Source of the DNA: Gammaproteobacteria bacterium
GTDB lineage: Bacteria; Pseudomonadota; Gammaproteobacteria; Arenicellales; UBA868
DNA length: 35,135 bases
Reading direction: 5' to 3'
NCBI GenBank assembly: GCA_022450155.1
Contig: JAKUQR010000001.1
Coordinates: forward strand, 157,869-193,003
Part shown: piece after piece, positions 25,272-33,406 of the stretch
Position numbering within the stretch: position 1 is the stretch's first letter
Layout: every line of letters starts with the position of its first letter
Made by a program: the position numbers and the translations under genes
The notes under the pieces: generated by a model
What the model saw: only the letters and a program-made list of their open reading frames with translations
The model's database searches: none
Told to the model about the DNA's origin: nothing

Positions 25272-25994
25272 TCATGAACCTGATTCACTCTGTCCACTGG
25301 CCTTTTGTGCTTCTCCAAACAAATAGACACGCGCTTCATCATCTGGCGCCTCGCTGCCCCGGCTCGAGCGCGAGTCCTTGAGAAGATCATAACCGCGCCG
25401 CAGGCCCGGGCGTGTTTTAAGCACATCGTACCATCTGCGGATATTGGGGAACTCGCCCAGATCAATCTGCTGACTTTTGTAGGTGACGATCCACGGCCAA
25501 CAGGCCATATCGACGATCGTGTATTCACCGCAGATATGCTCTCGCCCTTTCAAGCGTTTGTCTAGTTCTTTAAAAAGACGCAATACGTTATACCGGTAAC
25601 GGTCGATTGCATAGGGAATTGTTTCTTTCGCATACAAGGCAAAATGACCATGCTGACCCATCATGGGTCCCAACTGGGTGGTCTGCCACAACAGCCACTG
25701 CATCACCTCGTAACGACCGTGAATATCCGTTGGCAGAAACCGGCCGGATTTCTCGGCGAGGTACATCAATATTGCACCCGATTCAGCCAACGGAAAAGAG
25801 TCGCCGCCACCCAACGGTTCATGATCGACGATCGCGGGCATACGATGACTGGGACTGATGCGCTCGAATGCTTCGGTGAACTGTTCCCCCCGTCCTATAC
25901 GCAGTGGTATGACGCTGTAAGGCAACTCCATCTCTTCCAGGGCAATCGAGATCTTCCAACCATTGGGTGTGGGCCAAAAATAAAAATCGATCAT
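25272..25994 (-). CDS. Glutathione S-transferase family protein (YghU/YfcG-like)
   Basis: A 240-aa GST. The N-terminal thioredoxin-like domain starts 'MIDFYFWPTPNGWKISIALE' (residues 1-20), with the 'TPNGWK' active-site region and 'SHRMPAIVDHE' cis-Pro. The C-terminal helical domain includes 'QWLLWQTTQLGPMMGQHGHF' and 'CGEYTIVDMACWPW'. This pattern matches Nu-class GSTs (YghU, YfcG), which have disulfide-bond reductase activity. The ATG at 25994 is natural for the family; the frame extends 11 codons further upstream. It follows the CoA-transferase gene by 51 nt in a minus-strand cassette and may detoxify an electrophilic pathway intermediate. Confidence 0.89.
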   Translation of the reverse strand: MIDFYFWPTPNGWKISIALEEMELPYSVIPLRIGRGEQFTEAFERISPSHRMPAIVDHEPLGGGDSFPLAESGAILMYLAEKSGRFLPTDIHGRYEVMQWLLWQTTQLGPMMGQHGHFALYAKETIPYAIDRYRYNVLRLFKELDKRLKGREHICGEYTIVDMACWPWIVTYKSQQIDLGEFPNIRRWYDVLKTRPGLRRGYDLLKDSRSSRGSEAPDDEARVYLFGEAQKASGQSESGS

Positions 25995-26045
25995 TTGTCT
26001 ATTCTCACATCTCCGTGTTAACACCACGCCCCGCGGTGAAGAGGT

Positions 26046-27251
26046 TCAGGATTTTGAATACTGTTCAGTGCCCACCGCCCCCTGTGCGATTAAGTGCTCA
26101 ATCTCGGGTTCGGACAACCCCAGCTCACTCAGAACCTCATGGTTGTGTTCGCCTAGCCTGGGCGCCCCTTTGGGTAAATCGGGCGGCGAGCCTTCGAACC
26201 GCGCCGCTACACGGGTCTGACGCAGAGAACCTGCAACAGGATGAAGATTTTCCTGCAGAATCTCACTCGCCAGAATCTGTGGATGCTCAATCACCTGCTG
26301 ACGCGTGAGGGCGGGTGCGCAGGGCACATCTTCGCGCTCGAAGATTTCCAGCCAGGCCTGCGTGGTGCGGGTTCTCAGCACCTCCTGAATGACATCCAGG
26401 CGTTCGTTTACGTTTTTATCCCGAAGCTGCGGCGTCTTAAACCGCGAATCTTCCAGCAGGTCAGGTCGATCGAACGCCCGTGTGAGCGCAGCCCATTCTT
26501 TGTTGGTCATGGTCGATACCGTCATGTAGCCGTCTTGAGTCTCGTAAATAAGATCGATAAAACTCGCAGCCGCCTGGCTCGTGACCGGGTTATCCACAAA
26601 TGTCTGTCCGCCCATATCTGAAGCCCAGAGAAAATTCATGACAACATCGAGCATAGATAACCGCACATGCTGCCCGGTACCTGTTTTTTCTCTAGACAAA
26701 AGCGCCGCCGTGACGGCCTGAGAGGCATAAACGGCAGTGAGCTTGTCGGGCAGAACAGTACGTATAAGCCGCGGGCGCGCCGTATCGGACCCAGCCTGTA
26801 CCGTCGTCAATCCTGAGATCGCCTGGACAATCGGATCGTAGACCGGTTTTTGTGCCAGTGGTCCCCGTTCACCAAATCCTGACATCGAGATATAGACAAT
26901 CTTCGGTGCGACTTCCCGGATGTCGTCATAGCCAATACCCAACCGTTCGACAACCCCAGGTCGGAAGTTCTGGATAAACACGTCAGCCGTAGCAGCCAGG
27001 CGCTTTAGTGTTTCTTTGCCCTGATCGTGCTTGAGATTCAGGGTAATCGATCGTTTACTTCTGTTGATATTCAGGAAGCTAGTGGACAATCCCTCGCGAT
27101 GGGCCCCGACTGAGCGGGTGTGATCACCTCTTCCGGGTACTTCAACCTTGATCACGTCTGCACCCTGATCTCCTAAAATTGAAGCGGCCCAAGGCCCAGT
27201 CAACATAGAGGTTAATTCAACAATCCGATAGCCAGTCAGTGGTCCCGCCAT
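26046..27251 (-). CDS. Class III CoA-transferase (CaiB/BaiF family)
   Basis: A 401-aa cytoplasmic CoA-transferase. The N-terminus 'PLTGYRIVELTSMLTGPWAA' and 'LGDQGADVIKVEVPGRGD' are standard for the family, as are 'NRSKRSITLNLKHDQG' and 'VFIQNFRPGV'. The catalytic Asp corresponds to D169 ('VLPDKLTA'), which forms the aspartyl-CoA anhydride. Members swap CoA between organic acids (succinyl-, formyl- or acetyl-CoA donors). AAGGA lies 8 nt before the ATG. The gene lies 31 nt after the Rieske oxygenase gene. The acid substrate is unknown; an oxygenase product or an aromatic or methylated acid is plausible. Confidence 0.92.
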   Translation of the reverse strand: MAGPLTGYRIVELTSMLTGPWAASILGDQGADVIKVEVPGRGDHTRSVGAHREGLSTSFLNINRSKRSITLNLKHDQGKETLKRLAATADVFIQNFRPGVVERLGIGYDDIREVAPKIVYISMSGFGERGPLAQKPVYDPIVQAISGLTTVQAGSDTARPRLIRTVLPDKLTAVYASQAVTAALLSREKTGTGQHVRLSMLDVVMNFLWASDMGGQTFVDNPVTSQAAASFIDLIYETQDGYMTVSTMTNKEWAALTRAFDRPDLLEDSRFKTPQLRDKNVNERLDVIQEVLRTRTTQAWLEIFEREDVPCAPALTRQQVIEHPQILASEILQENLHPVAGSLRQTRVAARFEGSPPDLPKGAPRLGEHNHEVLSELGLSEPEIEHLIAQGAVGTEQYSKS

Positions 27252-27282
27252 ATCGGTGTCCTTAGAAAGTTCGCGTTTGTTT

Positions 27283-28455
27283 TCAATGATCGATACCTGC
27301 CCGGATCCAGTTGTGAAAGCGCTCGAGCAAGTATTCCTCGGGCATTAACACACCGGCCTTGAGCGGTGCTGCGTGCAGTCCACGCTGGTTGCGTTCGCAG
27401 GCCTTGGCATCCTGCTCCATCACCAACCGACCAAAGTCAACGACGTTTTCGAGCTTGTAGCTGGGATCAGCTAGCGTCTCTGGTGGAAACAGCCACTCCG
27501 CCACCAGGTCGGTGCGTTCGGGCCCCAGAGGGCGTAATGTAACTATCCGTACATGGTCGGCATAACCGGCAATAAAAACACTAGGCCAGGTAGAAGCATA
27601 GGTCTGCCCGCGAGCGAGCTCTTCGGATGTCAGCGATTGAATGGCGTGCCCCTGAACACTCCCATCCACTGACCACGTTTCGGCTCCATCACGCAACCCC
27701 CCGCGATAACGCGGGTCATTGCTCTGCACATGATCAGTCCAGTCGGGAACGTCTCGGGGGTGAATGATACGCCGACCATACAGCGGTACCAGATCAGTTA
27801 ACTCAGGGTGTACTGCTGGGCAGTGTAGGCACTCATTAAAATTTTCCCAGAAAGTTTTCCAGTTACAACTCATCTCGGTATGCCAGGTGTGGCCAACCAC
27901 CATCGTTTCCAGCGGGAAGTTAGCGAAGTTGTCGGCTGGACGTTGGAATACATTATTGGCATCCCAGGGAGTATCGAAGTCAGGGTGTAGGAAGACGCAA
28001 CCGCGCCACTCGACAATGGCGACCTGAAAAAGCCCGTACAGAGATTTGTCGAAACCCTCCGGCTCGACAAAAGAGGATGTACGCAGTAAACCTCCATCTT
28101 CAGCGTCGTATGTCCATTGATGATATGGGCAGACAATCCGCCCCGATGTGCCGAGCTGGCCCTCGACGGCCTCGCACAGCAGCGAGCCCCGGTGCCGACA
28201 AGTGTTATGGAAACCATGCAAACTGCCGCTACGACCTCGCACCACCAGGTAATTCTGGTCACCAATAGTTAGCGTGCGGAAGGCACCGGGTTTCGAGAAT
28301 CCTTCGCTACGGGCAACATAAAGCCAGTTATTGCGCCACAACGTGGCCATCTCACGCGCATGCTGCACTGGGTCGAAATACCACGCTGCCGGTAGGCCAG
28401 GCACGCTCGCGGTAAGGCCGTTGTAGGCAAAAGAATCCTGCAGATCGTTGCTCAT
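27283..28455 (-). CDS. Rieske non-haem iron oxygenase, alpha subunit (GbcA-like)
   Basis: A 390-aa ring-hydroxylating or N-demethylating oxygenase alpha subunit. The Rieske [2Fe-2S] ligands are C86-x-H88 ('NTCRHRG') and C109-x2-H112 ('VCPYHQW'). The mononuclear iron ligands are H211 and H216 ('NECLHCPAVH') plus an Asp in 'VMEQDAKACERN'. H88 and C109 are 20 residues apart, a little more than the usual 15-17. No small subunit or reductase gene is nearby. The 'CRHRG/CPYHQWTY' pattern recalls GbcA and related N-demethylases, but aromatic substrates remain possible. The ATG at 28455 was chosen over a TTG four codons upstream. Confidence 0.9.
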   Translation of the reverse strand: MSNDLQDSFAYNGLTASVPGLPAAWYFDPVQHAREMATLWRNNWLYVARSEGFSKPGAFRTLTIGDQNYLVVRGRSGSLHGFHNTCRHRGSLLCEAVEGQLGTSGRIVCPYHQWTYDAEDGGLLRTSSFVEPEGFDKSLYGLFQVAIVEWRGCVFLHPDFDTPWDANNVFQRPADNFANFPLETMVVGHTWHTEMSCNWKTFWENFNECLHCPAVHPELTDLVPLYGRRIIHPRDVPDWTDHVQSNDPRYRGGLRDGAETWSVDGSVQGHAIQSLTSEELARGQTYASTWPSVFIAGYADHVRIVTLRPLGPERTDLVAEWLFPPETLADPSYKLENVVDFGRLVMEQDAKACERNQRGLHAAPLKAGVLMPEEYLLERFHNWIRAGIDH

Positions 28456-28690
28456 CGGACAATTCAACCAATTAATTCTACGGCGAGGAAATTCTTAACC
28501 CAGCAACTCGGGGTAACTGCAAGCCTTAGCTGATCCGCAATCATTGGACACTTCATCTCCGTGGTGTCTATTGGAGATCAATACGACCTGAATTGGCTGT
28601 GTACCAGCCAGCTCTACTGGCTGCCGTGGGCCCGATTGTGTTGTTCAGGATTATCAAAGTACTAGTTATCCTTAATTACTACCGCACCAA

Positions 28691-29263
28691 CTATAGTGTA
28701 AGCCCCGACGGCGTGTCCTGGCCGATCTTTGTCTCTATATCCCTTGCACTCGGAACGTCCCGAATCCACTCGTAATAGATACCCTTGGCATTGGTAATAG
28801 TCACACCGGCCTGTTCCATGCGGCGAAGTCCTGCTAGATGATGCGGCCAAGGAGAGCCTGTGGCATCTTCTATCACACAAACCCGATACCCCGCATCTAA
28901 CAGTTCTATCGCGGAGTGTGCAATACACACGTCAGTTTCCAGCCCAACCAGGACCACATCTCGCTTATCCAATTGTTCCAGTGCTTCACGAATGTCATCC
29001 TGCCCAAGGAGGCTGAAAACCAGCTTGTTGTAGATACTTTGACCTTGCGGTAACAACGCTTTCAGGTTCGGGCACATATCAACTTCATCGGACACATCCT
29101 CTGCGGTCGCAATCATCGGAATACCCAAAAGTGTCGCGACCTGCATCAACCACCTGATACGTGAAACCAAGGGCGATCTCTCGTGCAACGCCAGCTTATT
29201 GAGGAAGTTTTCCTGTACATCAATAACCACGAGGACACTACTGGAGCGTTCAATCAATGGCAT
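28691..29263 (-). CDS. Isochorismatase-like cysteine hydrolase
   Basis: A 190-aa cytoplasmic hydrolase of the isochorismatase superfamily. The catalytic triad is visible: D15 ('LVVIDVQENF'), K80 ('IYNKLVFSLLG') and C113 ('VGLETDVCIAHSA'). The nucleophilic Cys places it with nicotinamidase, N-carbamoylsarcosine amidase, peroxyureidoacrylate amidase and similar amidases. AGGAG lies 7 nt before the ATG at 29263. It is divergent from the deacetylase-like gene across a region carrying a strong dyad. Which amide it cleaves is unknown; N-carbamoyl compounds would suit the M20 hydrolase elsewhere in the window, but that link is weak. Confidence 0.89.
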   Translation of the reverse strand: MPLIERSSSVLVVIDVQENFLNKLALHERSPLVSRIRWLMQVATLLGIPMIATAEDVSDEVDMCPNLKALLPQGQSIYNKLVFSLLGQDDIREALEQLDKRDVVLVGLETDVCIAHSAIELLDAGYRVCVIEDATGSPWPHHLAGLRRMEQAGVTITNAKGIYYEWIRDVPSARDIETKIGQDTPSGLTL

Positions 29264-29325
29264 CTCAATCTCCTGTCAATAGCTGCAACAAAATCAAGCC
29301 TAGCCCGCCTCGCTTACAGCGAAAG

Positions 29326-29357
29326 TTAACCTTCATTGTAACCCTGTATAGTTACAA
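29326..29357. promoter_or_regulatory. Dyad operator TTGTAAC-N8-GTTACAA overlapping a promoter
   Basis: A perfect 7-bp inverted repeat, TTGTAAC (29336-29342) and GTTACAA (29351-29357), is separated by 8 nt in the divergent region between the isochorismatase-like and deacetylase-like genes. A plus-strand TATAGT (29347-29352), with a TTAACC about 15 nt upstream, lies within or next to it. Centre-to-centre spacing of the arms is 15 bp, suiting a dimeric repressor of the TetR or GntR kind. No regulator gene is adjacent. Confidence 0.45.
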
Positions 29358-29486
29358 AACTGGTTCAATCGTTGCGTTCCTAGTCTATCGTGATATGCCG
29401 TGACAACATTGGTCAAAAGAATAGGATGTGGCGTCATGCGAACGCACAGATTCATATCGCAATCCCGTTGCTAGGAAAAAAAGTTG

Positions 29487-30311
29487 ATGGCAAAACACAT
29501 GGTCTGTTTGACTTTCGATTTCGATGTTATGTCGGGGCATATCGCCCGTGGCATGACTACGCCTACCCCTATCTCACGAGGTGAATTCGGGATTGTTGGC
29601 GCAAGCCGCATTCTGCCTTTACTGCAGGCTCAGAAAATTCCAACAACCTGGTTCATTCCCGGCTTCACTATCGAAACTTACCCCGAGGCCTGCATCGAAG
29701 TTGTCGAGGGTGGCCACGAGATTGCCCATCATGGCTGGACGCATGTGCAACCCGCCCTGCTAGATCGGGTACAAGAGGAATCTGAAATGATCCGCGCCAA
29801 CGACGCCATTGCACGATTGTGTGGCCGGCGGGCACAAGGTTACCGCTCCCCGGCCTGGGATTTAAGCCCTCACACCCTGGAACTGCTGATCCAACACGAC
29901 TTTTACTATGAAAGTTCCATGATGGGGCATGATTATTCCCCATATCGGGTACGCCAAGGGGATGTCATCGAATTACAAAAGCCCATGCAGTTTGGTGATA
30001 AAACCCCGTTGATCGAAATGCCTATCAGTTGGTCCCAAGACGACCACCCTCATTTCGAGATGACCAGCACCCGACCTGGTCATCGCAACGCAAACAGCGT
30101 GATGGAAAACTGGGTTGACGACTTTATCTATATGACCCGCTGCACAGATTGGGGCATTATCACCTATACCTGCCATCCTTACGTCATTGGACGCGGCCAT
30201 CGGATGCTGATGCTGGAACGTTTTATCACCAAACTCCAGGAACTGGGCGCGGACTTCATGCGCATGGACCATGCCGCCCGAGTTTACGATGAGCGGCACC
30301 CATATCTATAA
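29487..30311 (+). CDS. Polysaccharide deacetylase family (NodB homology) hydrolase
   Basis: A 274-aa protein with the NodB fold. Metal and catalytic motifs are 'LTFDFDVMSG' (Asp pair), 'HEIAHHGWTH' (metal His pair) and 'GYRSPAWDLS'. The lack of a signal peptide and the N-terminus 'MAKHMVCLTFDFDVMSGHIA' resemble the intracellular branch that includes PuuE-type allantoinases, cyclic imidases and HpPgdA. It may therefore open a cyclic amide or imide rather than deacetylate a polymer. The ATG at 29487 has AGGA upstream, and a TTG directly precedes it. It is convergent with betC across 12 nt. Confidence 0.87.
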   Translation: MAKHMVCLTFDFDVMSGHIARGMTTPTPISRGEFGIVGASRILPLLQAQKIPTTWFIPGFTIETYPEACIEVVEGGHEIAHHGWTHVQPALLDRVQEESEMIRANDAIARLCGRRAQGYRSPAWDLSPHTLELLIQHDFYYESSMMGHDYSPYRVRQGDVIELQKPMQFGDKTPLIEMPISWSQDDHPHFEMTSTRPGHRNANSVMENWVDDFIYMTRCTDWGIITYTCHPYVIGRGHRMLMLERFITKLQELGADFMRMDHAARVYDERHPYL

Positions 30312-30323
30312 AACTGTTGTAGT

Positions 30324-31849
30324 TCAGCGGTCATACCGAAGAGAATCGCGTGCTTCTGCTTCATGCCAGTTACCGTATCCTCGGTAGTACCGTTTGGACG
30401 CGTCATCAAATGGCTGGAAGTCCAGTGGGGTTATCTCCCCGGTCATAAGTGCCTTGTGCACCAGTGCATTACGACGCTGTTTCAAGAGTATTCTCTGCGT
30501 CAGATCGTGCAGTGACCAGCGCTGATGAACTTCAGCCTCAAAATCTTCCACCTCGGATTGCTTAGAAGAATCATCGACAAGATTGTTGTGCTCAAAAGGA
30601 TCTTTAGCCAAGTCAAATAAGCTGCAAGGGCGACCTTCCCAGTGGACATATTTTTTCGGCCCTCGCCGGATCATTAAACCTGGCGCTCGTACCCCTTCGA
30701 AAAGAATCTCCGAGACAGCTTCATCGCACCAATCGCTCGACTCTCCCGCAATTAATGGAACCAGGCTACGACCTGCAATTGGCTCAACTAGATGCTCTGT
30801 CCCCTTATCGAGCGCAAGCTCTAGCAGCGTCGGCATTAAATCGACCAGGGACGTACACTGACTCACCCTTCGGGAACTAGAATCGCCCGGCAATGAAATC
30901 ATCAGCGGAACTCGACAGGATTGCTCGTAGAAACTCATCTTGTACCAGCATCCCCGTTCACCCAGCATATCTCCATGGTCAGCTGTGAAAATCACAACGG
31001 TGTTTTGGTCTAACTTAGCCGCCTTCAGTGCATCTAGAACTTCACCTACGCGATCATCTACAAAACTGACCGACCCATAGTAGGCATGCCGAGCATTTCG
31101 GATGGCCTCATCCGTAATTTCACATTCACCCCGATCATAATGACTGTAAAGCCAGCGCCCTTGGTTGTCCCGTTCGTCTGGGACAATAACCGATGTAATA
31201 GGCATATCGATTTCATCATGCCGATAACGCTCCCAATACGCAGGGGGTGTCACATAGGGGTCGTGGGGATGCGTAAACGACACCTTGAGCATGAACGGCC
31301 GCGTATCCTGACCACGTGCATAGTCGTAAATCCAACGAACTGCTGCATGCGCCGCATCGTGATCAAAATCCTGTTGGCTCGACCTCTCTGCTATACCAGC
31401 TTCGACGACATTGTTTAAGTTGTGAAACCAATCCAAAGTACGATCTGGATCGTCCCACACACCGAACCAACAGTTATCTGCGGGACAAATGTCTGTTGTC
31501 AGCCGCCTCTCGAGGCCATGCAATTGATCTGCACCAACATAATGTGCTTTACCACTTTGCACTGTGACATAGCCATTAGCTCGCAGGTAATGTGCGAAAG
31601 TTGGTATTGAATGTTCGTAGTCACAGCCACTGTCGAAAACATTGACAGCCGATGGCAATTGCCCGGTCAGCAACCCTGCCCTGGCGGGCACACACAAGGG
31701 CGAGTTGGAATAATGCGCATCAAAATTTTACTGTCCGCGGCCATGTCATCCAATCTTGGCGTTTTAACCACTTTGTGCCCATAAGCCGATAGAAAGTGAG
31801 GCGCTAACTGATCTGCCATCAGAAATAGAATGTTCAATGGTCGATTCAT
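30324..31849 (-). pseudogene. betC: Choline-sulfatase, disrupted by a -1 frameshift
   Basis: A type I sulfatase that would release sulfate from choline-O-sulfate. The reading frame starts at ATG 31849 (MNRPLNILFLMADQLAPHFL), then shifts near 31722-31729. The downstream frame continues with the formylglycine motif 'LCVPARAGLLTGQLPS', 'GADQLHGLERRLTTD', 'VSFTHPHDPYV', 'ADHGDMLGERGCW' and the choline-sulfatase C-terminal domain ('FQPFDDASKRYYR'). Restoring one A in the AAAA run on the minus strand joins the two parts as 'SKNFDAHYSNSPLC', giving about 508 aa with catalytic Cys53. Everything after the lesion is intact. It could be a recent mutation, a sequencing or assembly error, or programmed slippage. 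Confidence 0.88.
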
Positions 31850-32297
31850 CTTTGATCCTTACGCTTTCGAGTTAACGAATATCAGCCCCAAGATCGAGCC
31901 CACGCTGATCGATGCTGAAGCCCGCATGGGATTTATATTACCTATAAACAAATAAGCCCGTTCACCAAGTTTTCTGGTGAGCCGCATATAAGCAGTAATC
32001 CAATAGAGAACGGTCCAGTTAGTGACGCCAGCGCACTATTTTCTGGCCAGGAGGACCCGAAACAAATCAGCCCTCAAATTCAGACTTTAGCTGCATCCGA
32101 TTCAAGTGCAGTAGATTATAGAAACAACGACCCGACGCATCCCTGCTGCCATGCTGCATTAGCAGTCAGTGTTAATCCGTAATATGCTCCAGTCAGTCTG
32201 AAGTTTTACGTTGTCACAATTTTGGGGCTACCACTGGGGAATCGACTTCTTATAATCTAGCGATCCTACAACTTAATGAACTCTACGGAGAATCAGG
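31850..32297. other. 448-nt intergenic region between betC and the DUF3764-like gene
   Basis: No convincing gene was found on either strand. It holds a small hairpin (arms 31960-31967 and 31975-31982, one G-T pair), a CTGC-ATTA-GCAG stem near 32149 and a TATAAT at 32251-32256 pointing at the downstream gene. It is AT-rich by eye. It is probably a divergent promoter region with no further content that I can support. Confidence 0.5.
32251..32256 (+). promoter_or_regulatory. TATAAT -10 box upstream of the DUF3764-like gene
   Basis: A perfect TATAAT lies about 42 nt before the ATG at 32298. No matching -35 exists at 16-18 nt, so the promoter is only partly supported. GGAG follows 8 nt before the start codon. 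Confidence 0.33.
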
Positions 32298-32567
32298 ATG
32301 GCTTCATACGCTTTAATCAAGTTTAAGATCAGCAACGACTTTTCTGAATGGGAACAGGCTTACTACAGCGCCCAACCGATGGCGAGACAAGCAGGCATCG
32401 TAGAACTCTTCCATGGCAGATGCGACGATGATCCACAAACGTGCTTTGTTCTGTGCCATGTCCCGTCAAAAGAGGTCATGGATCAATTTTTTGCCGAAGC
32501 CGGTGAACAGGTCGCAAAGTCGGGCCACATACTAGAATCTACCGAAGTCACGATGCTGAACAACTAA
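32298..32567 (+). CDS. DUF3764-like small protein
   Basis: An 89-aa soluble protein whose pattern 'FKISNDFSEWEQAYYSAQ', 'GIVELFHGRCDDDP', 'VLCHVPSKEVMDQFFAE' and 'ILESTEVTML' fits the DUF3764 type of alpha/beta-barrel (ABM-like) small proteins, frequent in marine bacteria. Function is unknown; there are no catalytic motifs. GGAG lies 8 nt before the ATG. It is a monocistronic gene followed by a strong hairpin terminator about 60 nt downstream and faces a convergent minus-strand pair. Confidence 0.72.
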   Translation: MASYALIKFKISNDFSEWEQAYYSAQPMARQAGIVELFHGRCDDDPQTCFVLCHVPSKEVMDQFFAEAGEQVAKSGHILESTEVTMLNN

Positions 32568-32626
32568 CACGAATCCGCCGAGACAATAGACAACGACGAA
32601 TTAACAAAAATTCCAGTTAATTCGCT

Positions 32627-32674
32627 AAGGTTCTGCCGGCAAGCGAGCACTGGCAGAACCTTCTGCAATTTTTG
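32627..32674 (+). terminator. Rho-independent terminator after the DUF3764-like gene
   Basis: A perfect 11-bp stem, AAGGTTCTGCC (32627-32637) with GGCAGAACCTT (32652-32662), loop 14 nt, is followed on the plus strand by CTGCAA and a T5 tract. On the minus strand a T-run lies further away (about 18 nt), so it may act weakly in both directions between these convergent genes. Confidence 0.8.
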
Positions 32675-32796
32675 ACTTGTAGCGGCTGAGACCGAATGGT
32701 GCCAGCTGGTCTTAATCAATCCAATAAACGGCCTCTTCCGGAGGACAATATTTGGTTGATTGCGATACTACGGTTATATAACTGAAGTGGACGAGC

Positions 32797-32817
32797 TCGG
32801 GATGCTCGACATCCCGA
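32797..32817 (-). terminator. Hairpin after the 63-aa minus-strand gene
   Basis: TCGGGATG (32797-32804) pairs perfectly with CATCCCGA (32810-32817) around a 5-nt loop, about 20 nt after the stop at 32837. No T-tract follows on either strand, so it may be an RNA-stabilising hairpin rather than a true terminator. Confidence 0.4.
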
Positions 32818-32836
32818 ATTCAGTTCTAATTGAGCC

Positions 32837-33028
32837 TCACCCTGTCGATATAAACTCCAATCCAGCCATACGGCCTACGTATACTCGTTCATCTGGAGAT
32901 TTCTTGGCTAACGTCACCTTCGTATCTGTACCTTCGACAACCACTTCAAGAAACCTATCAGACTTCTTTAGCACACTCGCGTCTAGCGTTCTGTTGTTTT
33001 CTGTACACGTTAACTTAACAAGTTCCAT
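32837..33028 (-). CDS. Small 63-aa protein of unknown function downstream of the RRM gene
   Basis: A 63-aa protein starting MELVKLTCTENNRTLDASVL and ending 'YVGRMAGLEFIST'. It has alternating hydrophobic and charged residues suggesting a small beta-barrel, one Cys and no signal peptide. I do not recognise a named family, though the composition is typical of a folded protein and the opposite-strand frame looks less natural. It follows the RRM gene by 102 nt on the same strand, a spacing that contains two short palindromes (GATAA-CGC-TTATC and TCCAGTACTGGA). A function in RNA binding alongside the RRM protein is a guess. Confidence 0.6.
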   Translation of the reverse strand: MELVKLTCTENNRTLDASVLKKSDRFLEVVVEGTDTKVTLAKKSPDERVYVGRMAGLEFISTG

Positions 33029-33130
33029 AACTTAGATAACGCTTATCAAGCACTGATCCAGTACTGGAAAACAACTCACCCCTGGAGCTCTGGAGTTGCA
33101 TAGCAGGGTATTCGAGATAACAGTCTCGTA

Positions 33131-33406
33131 CTAATAACGGTTCCGCCTACCCTTATTACCTTGTTCTCGAGGTTTTGCCACATTAACCCTGAGGTCTCGG
33201 CCATCATTGTCGCTACCATTTAAGCCTTCGATAGCTTTATGGCCATCAGCATTATTCTCCATTTCGACAAATCCAAATCCCTTGGATTGACCAGTGTCCC
33301 GATCCATAATCAATTTGGCGCTCACTACACCCCCAAAAGTTTCGAACATCGACCGAAGTGAATCTTCTGTGACGTTATATGACAAATTTCCAACATAAAT
33401 ATTCAT
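33131..33406 (-). CDS. RRM-type RNA-binding protein
   Basis: A 91-aa single-RRM protein. RNP2 is 'IYVGNL' (3-8) and RNP1 is 'KGFGFVEM' (42-49), with 'VSAKLIMDRDTGQS' between them. The basic tail ends 'GNKGRRNRY'. Such small bacterial RRM proteins (Rbp) bind RNA, and several are cold-induced in cyanobacteria. The ATG at 33406 has GAGAA upstream. A strong hairpin followed by T-residues ends only about 27 nt before the start, so expression may be attenuated. It lies upstream of the 63-aa gene. Confidence 0.93.
   Translation of the reverse strand: MNIYVGNLSYNVTEDSLRSMFETFGGVVSAKLIMDRDTGQSKGFGFVEMENNADGHKAIEGLNGSDNDGRDLRVNVAKPREQGNKGRRNRY

Noticed and set aside
28606-28622. Hairpin AGCCAG-N5-CTGGCT between Rieske and isochorismatase genes
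   Set aside because: Short stem and no T-tract on either strand; not enough for a terminator call.
32760-33035. Plus-strand frame of 91 codons antisense to the 63-aa gene
   Set aside because: Ser/Thr-rich composition and no Shine-Dalgarno; the minus-strand frame looks like a folded protein and follows the RRM gene.
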